Program-made: the position numbers and the translations under genes
The notes under the pieces: model-generated
The model's database searches: none
What the model was told of the DNA's origin: nothing
Seen by the model: the letters and a program-made list of their open reading frames with translations, nothing else
NCBI RefSeq assembly: GCF_043641665.1
Contig: NC_092181.1
Location: forward strand, 18,265,463-18,329,462
DNA length: 64,000 nt
Direction: 5' to 3'
Source of the DNA: Enoplosus armatus
Taxonomy: Eukaryota; Chordata; Actinopteri; Centrarchiformes; Enoplosidae
Shown: one piece after another, positions 36,401-48,399 of the stretch
Position numbering within the stretch: the first letter of the stretch is position 1
Layout: each line of letters begins with the position of its first letter

Positions 36401-38912
36401 TGAATTCAGTTTGAATAATGTTACAGGATGAAACCTGAGGAGCTAAGGTTGTTCTTCCTGGTTCGCCCTGCTGCTCTGCAAGCTGAATGCGTATGAATGG
36501 AAATTTCTGAGATTGCAACTTGATTCTGAAAGTATGCCTTTCATATATAGAGAGTATTGTTCAATCCTTTCTTCAGTTGTATTAGGTGTCCCTCAGTATG
36601 CGTTAAAGCAACTCATCTTTTTTCTTGCATTTATAAAATGCATTGAAAAGCAGGCAGCACTTAGAGAGTGAATATCTCCACCTGCAAACATATCCAATGC
36701 CATCGCAATACCATCAAGTGTTTTGCAGGGTTGTGCAGACTGTGTATCATATAAATGTAGTCGCATATACACAGTGTGGTCAAGAGTTTATGGCAGTTTG
36801 GCAGTGTGGGCTCATCCAAGCATTTATGTACCAAATTTGGTGAAGATTGAAATGGAGGAATGGTGAAAAAAGACTCAGATAAATGTTGCTTCACACTCAA
36901 ACTAAGACAGACAGTAGAACTGCATCAAAAAACTCAACATCTTTCATTTCAATGAGTCCACATTAACATTAACACAGAGGGTTTCCTGATGCAGAAGGCA
37001 AACAAACGCAGGGTCATCCGCAAAAAAGTTGAATCTAGCATAACTTTTTCTGCAATGCAACATCCCCTGGCATGGTCAATCAAATACTGCATGTGAAAAA
37101 AACATTGCTGGTCAATTACTGGTCATTCTTCTATTTTACCTCGTAAACATTGAGACAAAGCATAGCTCTCCAGAAACGGCTAACAGCTGTGTAGTGTTTT
37201 GGCCCTCTGATAAGCCTAAAAAATGATGTATTTATTACCCAAACTGAACTTCTCATCTTCTCCCTGGGATCTGCAACGACTCATTCCCATGCGTTATTTT
37301 AATGCAGTGCTGTTATCGATCTGAACGTCCGCTAGCTGTACATCTTAAAGCCTATCCACTTTCTACCAGATTGAACTGAAATGTGTGGAGCAGTTTTTGA
37401 GAAATCCTTCTAATTGTTAAACTTTTTTTAAAAAAAAGAAACTGGCTGGTGTAGTAAGCACTCACCACCAGAATCTCACATACACACGTATGTATTGCCT
37501 CTTCCGCCACAGTGATAATTAAGTCCTCTGATTGCACTGTATTATGACAGAATTAATGAAGCTTTTAATGAAAATTAGTAACACTTGGCTGAGGCCCAGT
37601 GTATCAGGCATGCTTAGCAGCAAGCTGCAGTAAGCACAGTCAGATAAGCAGGGCAAGCCTCCAGCTCACTGAGACAGAACACAGTCAGTGAAGCTGTGCA
37701 GCTCCCGCGACTACCACGTCTCTGTACACACTCAAAATATCACCATCCACGCACTGTGTAGGATCTGCAGGGCAGCTCTTTACTGAGGCGCTAATTATAA
37801 TCTACTGTTTTGGTGCTCTAATTGTTCCAGCTTCAGTCTAAGGGGGAAATATTATTCGCCTAGGTAATCCTCGTTGGCGGGCTGCCAGTGTAAACACCAG
37901 AGCTGCATTTTAAAACCAGGAAAATAAAAAACTTAGTTTGTTGTTAAAAGGTCAAACTTGTCATTTATCTCATGCAGAGTGAAATGATTTAGTATCAGTT
38001 AGGACAATAAAACTTTCCCCAAGATCCAACTCGGTTCAATGTGAAAAAAAAAGAAAAAGTGATGTGGTTAGCTGGAAATGGCTGCTCTATTATCATCAGT
38101 CAATGATAATAACACTGTCACACAAGGAGAAAGACACAAACACATTTCCTATATGAATGAGGCATCATGCCGTCTTATTGCTGTAATGTGGAGTAAACAG
38201 ATCATTTACAGCCAAGTCAAGAAGCAGTAGGATTAAGTGCTTTGTCATCCTGATCTTGTACGTAGTAAGTAGTCTTCCAGGGTTGCTGCACTGATCTGTC
38301 TCTTCCTCTTTGAATCCTCCCTGAATAGCTCTGTGTCAGCCTGGCTGTAAGCACGGAGACTGCGTGGGACCAAATAAGTGCAAGTGCCACCCTGGCTTCA
38401 CCGGCAAGACCTGCAATCAAGGTGAGCTCTCGCCTTGAACTGGTAGACACTATGAAAACACAGCTGTTACTTTGCAGCTGCATGTGATTTTTTTTTATAA
38501 TTTGTCGTAGGGCACTGAAATTGAAACATACACCACGAAGAAAAAGGGTCAGAGTCAGAACGTATGGTCCTCCTGAACACTCATGACTCAAAAACCTGCC
38601 CCCCAAGGAGAGGATGCGCTCCTGAGCGATGGCAGGGTAATCATAGTTTATTGTGGCCACCGCACAACACCAGGGCATTAAAGTTACCACTTCCTCATGG
38701 AGCGGGAGCTGGTTTGCCACCAGCCGACAGTAGTGAGATCCTTTAATCACAAGGGGAGGAGGCGGTGAGAGACGGAGAGAGCTGATTCAGCTCGAATGGA
38801 AATGAGTGGTGAGGCCCTGTTGAATGATCCCGGGAGTGCATCCTCTCCTGTGAAGATAACATCTCAATTACTGACCTGAGATAACTCGGCTGAGTGCAAC
38901 CGATGCTGTTGA

Positions 38913-38966
<54 letters not shown>

Positions 38967-41900
38967 TTGAGTTTTTGTGCATTTTCGTCACTGACAGATT
39001 GGACATGTTGAAAAGCGTTAAAGCGTCCCAGTTAGCCGTAAGTTGACATGCATCCAAGCAGCTTGGAATTCACGCCCTAAGACAGGAATAGGATAGTGTG
39101 TAATTAAAAACAAGGGGTTGAGGTGGTGGAAGAGGAGGAGGAGGGGAGGAGGAGGAGGGGTGGGGGTGTTGAAATCCTTTCCGGAATGTTCCAAATGACT
39201 CATCCTGCATTTCGAGGCTATAGGTGGCTCCTGTCTGCCCGGCCAGACGGCTGTACTTTGTCTTAATCTGCAACAAAGGGGAGAGGGGGGGAAAAAAGGA
39301 TCTGCGTCCCATATCCAACTACAATAGACTTTGCTGCCAGCGGTTCAGACAGACTTATCTGACAAATGTGATTCCGAGACCTTTCAAGATGAAACTGTAC
39401 TTTCAAGTGTCCATCGAACCCCCATTTGTCCAATAAGCTCTCAACGTTGTATAGAGCTTACCGTTTTATTCAGCTTTGACTGGCAGACTTGCCCTTTCAG
39501 CCTATTTAGGTGGAGATAACCTTGGATTCTGTTTTGAGCTGGCACATGCTATGGAAACTCAATTTAATTATTCAGAAGCCATAGATTAGATTTTCTCATT
39601 TAAATGAAGCCTCCGTTAAACATTGATTTGAGGTTTGCTATTGATGTGCCAGGTGGCCAATGTTTGAAGCATTCTAATACCCTGCCTCTCTAGAGCACGA
39701 CATTTATCTTGAAGAGCCAATTGGAGGAGTGTAATAATTTGCCCAGACCTCCATGCTGCTAACGGTCAAGTAGTCATCCTAATGCACTGTAAATCATCAC
39801 ACAGCAACTTTTATAATTAACTTAATGTATATGTTTTATTAATTTGAAGTTAAACATAGAATTTCCCATTTTCAGACCACTTTGTGAACACGAGACTTTT
39901 GACTTGATGATTAGCTGAATGAGGGGAATGAATGTACTGCTGAGAGTTCACTGAATTCATTAAATTAACGTGAATAAAGAAACGTGATCAGCACATCAGC
40001 AGATTTCCCAGCATGCATTGTGAGTTAAAACTCTCCAGAGAGCCTTTTTTTTGTAGTTTGAAGAAAAGAAAAGACGTGATGGAAACTTCCTGTGTGTCTT
40101 AAATATATATTAAGTCATGATTGTCTCTTCTTATGATAATGAAAACAATGTGAACCATCATGAAGGTCGGTATCATGAATTCCCCACTTTGAACCTATTA
40201 TTCAAATATAGTTCAGTCAACTCCCATTTTTAGGACAGCAGAGAAACTTGTTTTTAAGTCGTTTTATGTTTTATATTGTAGCTTTCAAATCACTTGATGA
40301 TCTGTACATTTTGTGCATTATAATGTCTCCAAGGAACGAGCTTCATGAGTAAATAAATACACATTAAAATATCGTACTCTAGACTTTCTGTATATAAACC
40401 TGCACATGCAGAGAGATGTTGTGCATGCACACACAAATGGACACACATTCCTTTGCTCTAAGTGGGAGGTGTGGGCAGATGTGTGACCCTGGAGGCGCTC
40501 TGATTAACAAGAGTGTTAAACACCGTAGGAACAGCGGTTGTATGGAGCGAAAACAAACCACAAAGGAAACACGAGTGTTTACACTAAACACAAGCATGGC
40601 AGATACTGTACTGTATTGATTTCATCACTCTCAGAATCAAAGCCATGTTTTCCTCTATCAAATCTTTATGAGCTGGTGCTGGTTTGAGAGATTTATCCTC
40701 TCAAGGACTACATGTCTGTTTTTAGTGCCGGCTAGTTTCACCTGCCAAATCATTTCACCTCAACGTTTATTTCACTTTCATCGCTTTTCCTGCACAGATA
40801 ATCTCGATACCTGAATGGGATATAATTTGAACGGATCTGATTATGTTTGTCATTAAACACTCAACTGTCAAGAAAAATCAGCACTACTTCGAGAATCCCT
40901 ATCAGTTGCAGGAAGTGCTTCACCTTTGGAGCTGATGAGAATTGTATCCGTCATGCAGCATGGTGAGGATAGATGAATACACTCTCGCTGCACAAATAAA
41001 CTCATTATAGGGATAATCTGTTTAACAATTTGGCAGCACGCTCCCCCTGCCGATCCAATCATTTTAATAAGGTGATTATTCCGTGCAGGTGGATTTAATT
41101 AGGAGTAGTTGACCTGCTGTTAAGACACCATTAAAAGACTTTGGAATGACGTCTCAGACATCAGAAGCAATACAGCTGCAGCGCCTCCAGATGCTGCTTT
41201 CTTCTTTTCCCCCGTGTCTTGTCAGCCAACTATATTATTTATACCACTTCAAGTATTATAGTCTGTGGTTGAAGTAAGTATAAGATTTGTTTCTCTATTT
41301 TTTAGAATATTAGCTAATACCTGGACCTTTCACAGCTTTATCTTGGCGTAGCAACATTGCTTTCCCCGAAAATGTTACGATTACTTCCACTAATCTTCAG
41401 TCTAGGTGTAGACAGATACTTTAGGGGTGTAGGTTTAGAAACAGATCCCTCTCTGTCACTGTTTGTCTTCCTGGCTGTCTGCTATTCACAGTCAAACAAA
41501 CATCTGTAATGCATGCATGTCATCAGACTGTGTATTTTCCTTCAATTATCATCTAATTACTCCAAATTGTATTTGTTTTATCTATGTTCTCTTTTATAAT
41601 AAGGTCATTAAAGGGGTATGAAGTAATGTTTGAACTTAACAGACCTCTAAAAACAGGAAGTAGGAACTGAAATAAACTGATCTCCTAACCTCCTTTGTAA
41701 TTATATAAAACGTCACATTCTCACTGTAAAGTCAGTTACCACCAAGGTTGAACAAATATACATGAAGAGGCAACATATTCCAATATAAAACACTATGTCT
41801 AGTATGACAGTATGTCCTCATTAGCAGGCGCTTGCTTGCAGGACTGTTACTGAGCCAATGAAAAGGCATGGAGAACGGCACGATCAGACCAGAAAGTGAG

Positions 41901-44900
41901 ATTTTAAAGCAGCATTAAAATCTCAGCACCTGGCTAAGTGATTGTTGAGATCAAATCAATAATGCCGTCCACCCCCTGCAGATTCTCTGAAGTTATTTTG
42001 TGCCCTGTCAAATAAACTGTTAAATATAATGCACTTTCTGGTCTTTCACTAACAATCCCATGAGTATCAGTCTCAGGTCCCATCAGATGATCACGCAGAA
42101 TTTGTCTCTGGGGGCGATTTGTGATACGATACTAAAGGCTCATGTTCTCAGTAAAGCTGCTCTGTCTTCCAGTATCATGTGATAGTGTTCAAGTTTACCT
42201 TTTGTCTCAACAATTTAGAGATATATTGTTCAGCATATGCATGTACATGTGGATTGGCAATATTCTAAACACTTGTCAATATAATGCGGTCGAGTGCAGC
42301 AGCACCGCTAACTATGGCCTCAAAAAGAAAAACTATAAATTTGAACAACTCCTATTTTGAACAGCATCAAAACAAATTGAACATTATAAACTTCACAGGA
42401 GTTGCAGGGCTATTGCATTTTATTTCCTTACATTTTACAGGTTTACTTAATAAACATGTCATTTCTCATATAGCTTTTGAATATGTTTTACTTTATTTAA
42501 GCCAGCTAAGCTAGTAATTTACTTTTTGTACGGGCTCAGTCCCCGCTCTGTCTGGAGCCAATTGAAAGTTCACAATTGAGGTTCAGGAAATATGCTCAAA
42601 CAGAAACCATCATAATTTTGACACTTTTATATTGTTGCATGCCCGTACACATTTTTATTGGAAGACTCTAAACTCTTATTAGCCAGTTCTGTGCTAGTTA
42701 GATGATTCTCTCAGTGAATTATTGTTCTTAGCTACTAAAACGCCTCATATCAATACCCATCCATGGTGCCTGTTTGCAGTTAAGGCCTGCAACAAGTGTT
42801 TCTGTCCTGGGTAGCGTTGGCAAGAATGCATTAGGCTTGCATAACAAGTTACCGCATCCCCCAATAGGGAAAAGCTTGAGTGATTTTGAAGTGTGCAAAC
42901 CAGTCAGAGGTAGCAGTGTCATCTCCCTGTCACTTAACAATAGGTGTTGTTAGCTTACTGCCGGAGGAAGGGTTGCAGGATGGATAGATGGATAGACAGA
43001 GAGGGGAGGGGCTGAAATTCTAGAGGCTGAAGTGTTTGTAGTCAAGCAATGATTTGCCTCTTTAAATGGTAACTCCTGTCTACCTTTGAACCTCCAGATA
43101 CAAATTGTGAAGGGATCCTCTGAATCCACGAGATACTGTAATTCTCTCAGATCCCATTTCACCCTCATGACAAAAAAAAATAATGGTACGCAGAAGAAAG
43201 AAGAGGGCAGGAGGAGAAGGGACGCAAAAACACTTTCACTCTGTCTCCCATGTGCCCTAGATTTTTTTTTTTTCAGTTACTCAGCTCATGTCCAATTCCC
43301 ACAAGTGTAATCCTCTTTGCTGCATAATGTTCCTCTTTACTTTCCAGGAATGTGGTGTGGTCAGAGGTGTTCTAATCCATTGGTTGGTGCTTTTCATTCT
43401 CACTACATCTCTCTCTCTCTCTCCCTCTCTCTCTCCTTCTGTCCTCCACCCTTTACAACTCTATCTTCAATCAAACCCCTTTTCACCCACTCCCCCCCAT
43501 GCCCTCTAACCAATTTTCTATTGTCTAAAGAAGAAGAGCTGGACTATTTAACCCCACCAGTGTGGGCCAGTCACCTTCCTATCTTTCTTCCTGTGGACCA
43601 TCAGCCAGCGAGAGTAGTGATGGAGGGTGAGATTCATCGATCGACCTCAACAACATGCATGGTGCTGCACTGTGCGGATTGAGGAGGAGCGAATGTCACT
43701 CTCAACTATTTTCTTACCGCTTCCTGTCCTCCCCTGGCAGAAGAGACACCACATGAGAGCAGCTTTTTCAGCAGAAATGCCAGCATGAATGCCAAGCATG
43801 TCACAGTCTTTACCACTGCCACTCTTTCTTTCACTCTCAGTTTCTCAGTACCAAAGAGCCATCGTGATTTTCGCCTTATTGCTCTGCCCCCTTCTTCTCT
43901 CTCATTTTCCTCTCCAGTTTTTTGAGCCCCTGGAACAAAGCTCCTCCTTCCCTTTTAAAACCATCATCGACATGGACTCGGCACTCATGACTCCTCCATC
44001 GCTGCTAGAACAAGGCCTTAAGTTCTAACTGAGTGTTATCTTCTTTAGAGACAAGCATATTCCCAAGAAGAGCCCCCTTTGCTAATCTCTCTGTCAATGA
44101 TAGAGGCGTGTCGGGAATGTAGCATAGCATACCTCGATGGAGCTGACCCAATAAATCACACCACTTCAGACGCGTCTTAGCAGTTCATTTACAGTACAGT
44201 GCACACCTCGGAGGGGCTCACTCCACCTCTGCTATCGCGCAGGTTTCCGCAGTCCTGGGGCCGTGTCGAGCTGTCAGTTGGTGGTCATTTCTGTCTGTTC
44301 TCTCTCAGTTTTTCCATCCCTCTGTGTCCCCTCTCAGCCTCGTCTTTAGTGTCTTCTCTCCGTCCTGTCTGTTTCTTTCTTCATAGAGGAGGCCCTGGCT
44401 GTGTCTTGTGTCTGGCATGCGCTGATGCTCACAGAGCTGCCTCTGTTTGAGAATGTGACCATTTCAATAATCCCTCATTTACATTTTTAAGATGTTTTTC
44501 AGTGCAACGGGCAAGTGGAGACCTGTTTCTCTGCCACGCTGACAATGGACAGCGTTGCTATGGTTTTTCTGTAATCGCAGTAATGAGAATGCCAGTTGTT
44601 TACTGTGAAAACCCTGGGAGGAAAACAGGGTTGACACCGCTAATTAAAAAAGTGAAGAGCAAGGATGTGTGTGTGTGTGTGTGTGTGTGTATTTGTGTAT
44701 TTGCTTGCTTTTGTGTGTGCAGGTGTGAAGCTAAGCCTTCTGTCTGACAAGGACAGGTCAAATCTTTTTTGACTTAGTTTGTTTTGTTAAAGAATTAGGA
44801 AGCACTAATCAGTCCACAAAGAAAGTAATGTTTCAAGAGGCTGTTAAAAAGGCTTTAAAAAAAACACAGTAGCCCTGGTTATGTGTGTGCAACGCAATTT

Positions 44901-47900
44901 CAGTATTCATTTTGACATTCCACCTGCGTTTCCACCTGCTTATTAGAGAACCTCTTCTTGCAAGCACAAATACAAACAGAAAACGATGTGGGTCTAGCTT
45001 GAAGAGGCAAATATTTTGCATTTGGCCCCATATATTCATTCAATAATTTTTCTATCTCCCGATACATTTAGAACCCATAATATCAAACACTAACTTTAAT
45101 CAAATAACATTTACCTTGCTTGACACACAATGCCCTAAATGTCTGCTCCATGTTACCCTGACTGTTTGTATTCAGTGAAAGTAACTCTATAAATGTTTTA
45201 TCATGGTGGCCCTCATGTGACAACTGCGTTTCAAACTGACCCCTATATATCCAGAAGAATTTATAGTCATGGAACATGACTTAAAGCCTTGTGGCACTTG
45301 GTAGGATTCAACAAGCAGATGGTGAGTCCAAATTCCAGCCATGTCTATTCACTCAGCCAACATGGCTTTAGTAGGCCAGAAGCTACCATTAATAGAAGGT
45401 GCGGCCTGTGGATATACAAACTGGTCATCTGCTCCGTCATTCATCCAAATTAATCTGTGGTATCTGTTAAATGTAGGAGGTATGTGGCACTCAAAGAATG
45501 CACCCTGCATATGTCCACGGAGCTAAACACGGCACCGTTTACAATGAGGCTGGCCAAGATGAAAATGACCCCCGTGTGCTGTACAGTGAGATGAAATCTA
45601 TTTGTGATAGTTCTACTATATCCCAGAAACTGTTCATAGTTTGAGTTATTTATATTTCTCGGAGCCTGTGTCATCATTCCAGTGTGATGGATTCCTGTGT
45701 AGTTTCAAGTTGTTTTTTCCCCCTTTGGGTATGGTACTCCCAAGGGACCCCACATTTAGAAAGAAATATGTATGATTTTAGCCAAGTGAAATGTTCACTC
45801 CCACCAATACCCTTAGTGTCTCTCATAAACCTCATAAAGTCTTTAAACCTATACACTCATTAAAAAGTACTCAGGGAAAAATCACTGGACCTTTCTATAC
45901 CAAAGGTACTGAAACAAAGCCAAGAGTGGCCTGAAATTCTTTCAGCCGTTCATAATCTCAGCCTTGGTTTAATTTGAAAGAATGTTTCAAACATCCAGCC
46001 AAAAAAGAGTGTAAGAAAGGAATTATAACTGATATATAACACAGCTACAGTACCAATTGTTTCTCAAAGAATCATTACAATGAAATGTGGCTTAACGTGT
46101 GTGAAGTCTTGCAGGTGATGTTTTACCCTCTCAGCCGCTGATTCCATGACAACTAGCAGCAGTTGGGAAGACTGCTAGCATATCCTACCAAAGCAGAAGT
46201 ACTGTTACTTTTCCCAAATATAAGTAAAAGTAAGAAAAAGTAAGAATACATTTTGAAACCTACTCAAGATATGTTCTTTTGGCTGTGAACAAGAGTTGGA
46301 GTCATGAAGAGGGTGATCTGGTAACCATAGCCAGTTCAATAAGAGCATCCCTCTTTCAAATCAGTGATCCTCTGCCAGAGTAGTGACACTGTTTTCTTTA
46401 TTTATATTTCTTTTGAATCTGCTTTATGAGGAAAAAGAAATGAAATCTTCCTCTGTATGTCAGAACAGTGTAACTCCAGGCGACTCTATAATCCTTGTCT
46501 TTCTCAAAGTATGAGTGCAGAGAGAATTAAGAATCTACTTAAATAAATTAGCGTACTCAAATAGAACAAATACACAAAGATTCTCAATTACAGTAATGAG
46601 AGTAATTAGTTACTTTCCACCACAACTAATGGCAGCATTGGTCCTTTTCACAGCAGATATTTTGACTTTGTCCTAATGGGAAAAGCACAAGTGTAACTAG
46701 TAACAACAGTTCAATTTATTTCAACATGACATGCATTTTAGTTTGGTGTTATAACTTTGCTCATGTGATGCTCTAGAGCAAATCCTGTGCAAGCTGTCCC
46801 AGAGCCCCCAGGCACATATACAATATTTGATATTTGAGAGAATAATACTGGAAGATGCTAGGGAGGTGGAGGGAGTTACAGTATATTGCAGGCAGCGGGT
46901 ATTGTATGAGGCAGAATGAATGATCTCCAGCCAGATATATGGACCACCTAAATGAAGTAAGAATTAAACTTATTTAAACTTGTTTATTTCAGCCTCTATA
47001 AGCATATTAAGGAAGGACGCTTTTACTTGTCATGGCAGGAAGTACACCGGTGTGACTAATAACATTAATGGTGTCTCTGTTCCAATCAGTTGTGACAGTA
47101 AGTCGTCCCAGGGAGGCAACATGCACCACACCAGGGCCCTAGAACTGAAATACCTGAAGTGGAACTCAGACATGATTAATGTTATTAGTTACACCTGTGC
47201 ATTTCCTGCTATGACATGTCAAAATGTCTGCCATGATAAAGGACTGTAGATCTATCCAGCTCTTGGTTTGACGGTTTGCTACAGTTTTAATGTTGTGGAT
47301 GTCGCTTCCCTTTAGTTACATTTCGTAAAATAAGATTTCACTGGAATCTACAGCAAGAAGACATAAACAAATATATGTATTTAATTTAGCCACTATAAGC
47401 CCTTCACATGGAGGACACCTTGACTTGTCATTGCAGGCAGTACACAGGTGTAACTAATAACATTAACGGTGTGTCTTTTCCATTTAGGAGTGTCAGTAAG
47501 TCATCCCCGTGAGGCGGCATACACAACACCAGGGCCCTGCGACTGAAATATATAAATGGAATGCAGACATTAATAATGTTATTAGTTACACCTGTGTTTG
47601 ACTAGTCAAAATGTCTGCTGTGAGGAGGGTATAATGACTTGAATTTGCATAAGCATTTGACAGGTGTTGTGCTCAGGGCATATTCCTTTCTCCCAGGAGC
47701 CCTCCCTGCTCCGAAGTCAGACAGCATCATTTTCTAATAAGATTTTCATGGGCCCTTGTGGGTGAGATTTCTCCACTTTTATGCCTGCATAAAAACATTT
47801 AAATTATATGTATCTATCAAAGAGTGCGTGGATGATGCAGCTACAGCCACATGAAGTCGCGGTGAGTCAGAGAGGGTATAATAGCATCTTTTATCACTTG

Positions 47901-48354
47901 CAGGTAATGGGCAGGTTGACAGTTGACACTGGCTTCCTGTTAAATCATCAAAGAGGGAAGTCGCAGGCTTGTCAGAACATGGCAACTCCTCGCTTCCTCG
48001 AAGACACCCCCACCCTCTTCCAAAACACACACACTTGCATTAACTCACGCACAGACAGACAGACAGACAGACACCTCACACCCAAACATAAATGGATGGG
48101 TGACGTTTGACATGACTGACCTCTTCACCTTTGCCCCCTGGCTAATTTCACATCTGTGTAGGAGGGTCTCTCTCTCTCTCTCTGTCTCTGTCCAGTCCAC
48201 TGATGCCGTCTCTCTCTGTCTGCAGACCTGAATGAGTGTGGGCTGAAGCCGAGGCCTTGTAAACACAGGTGCATGAACACATATGGGAGTTACAAGTGCT
48301 ACTGCCTCAACGGCTACATGCTGATGCCTGACGGGACCTGTGGAAGTGAGTCTG

Positions 48355-48399
<45 letters not shown>

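Larger units (their letters stand above)
28914..38328 (+). other. npnt: NPNT intron 2 (9.4 kb)
   Basis: Non-coding. Contents: a CA repeat (29051-29072), one inverted-repeat element (29719-30042), a CCTAACCTTAACC repeat (33240-33430) and an ACTTGACTT-rich repeat (33585-33890). Mouse nephronectin has a 17-residue alternative exon at this position; I found no equivalent by eye. Confidence 0.65.
38422..48225 (+). other. npnt: NPNT intron 3 (9.8 kb)
   Basis: Non-coding. Contents: a GT repeat (38917-38962), an AGG-rich tract (39128-39170), CT and GT microsatellites (43410-43438, 44667-44691), a degraded repeat ending TAGTTACTTTCCACCAC (46190-46625), two palindromic elements (46983-47250, 47381-47632), a GACA repeat (48052-48074) and a CT-rich tract before the next exon. 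Confidence 0.7.

Noticed and set aside
28914..38328. Fish counterpart of the mouse 17-residue alternative exon after exon 2
   Set aside because: Searched by eye for a 51-nt exon with matching phase and an Arg/Gln-rich product; none found. A tBLASTn search would be decisive.
38217..38750. 177-codon open frame on the minus strand
   Set aside because: It lies antisense across the NPNT EGF-1 exon and its flanking introns. There is no recognisable domain; the open frame is partly a by-product of the coding exon.
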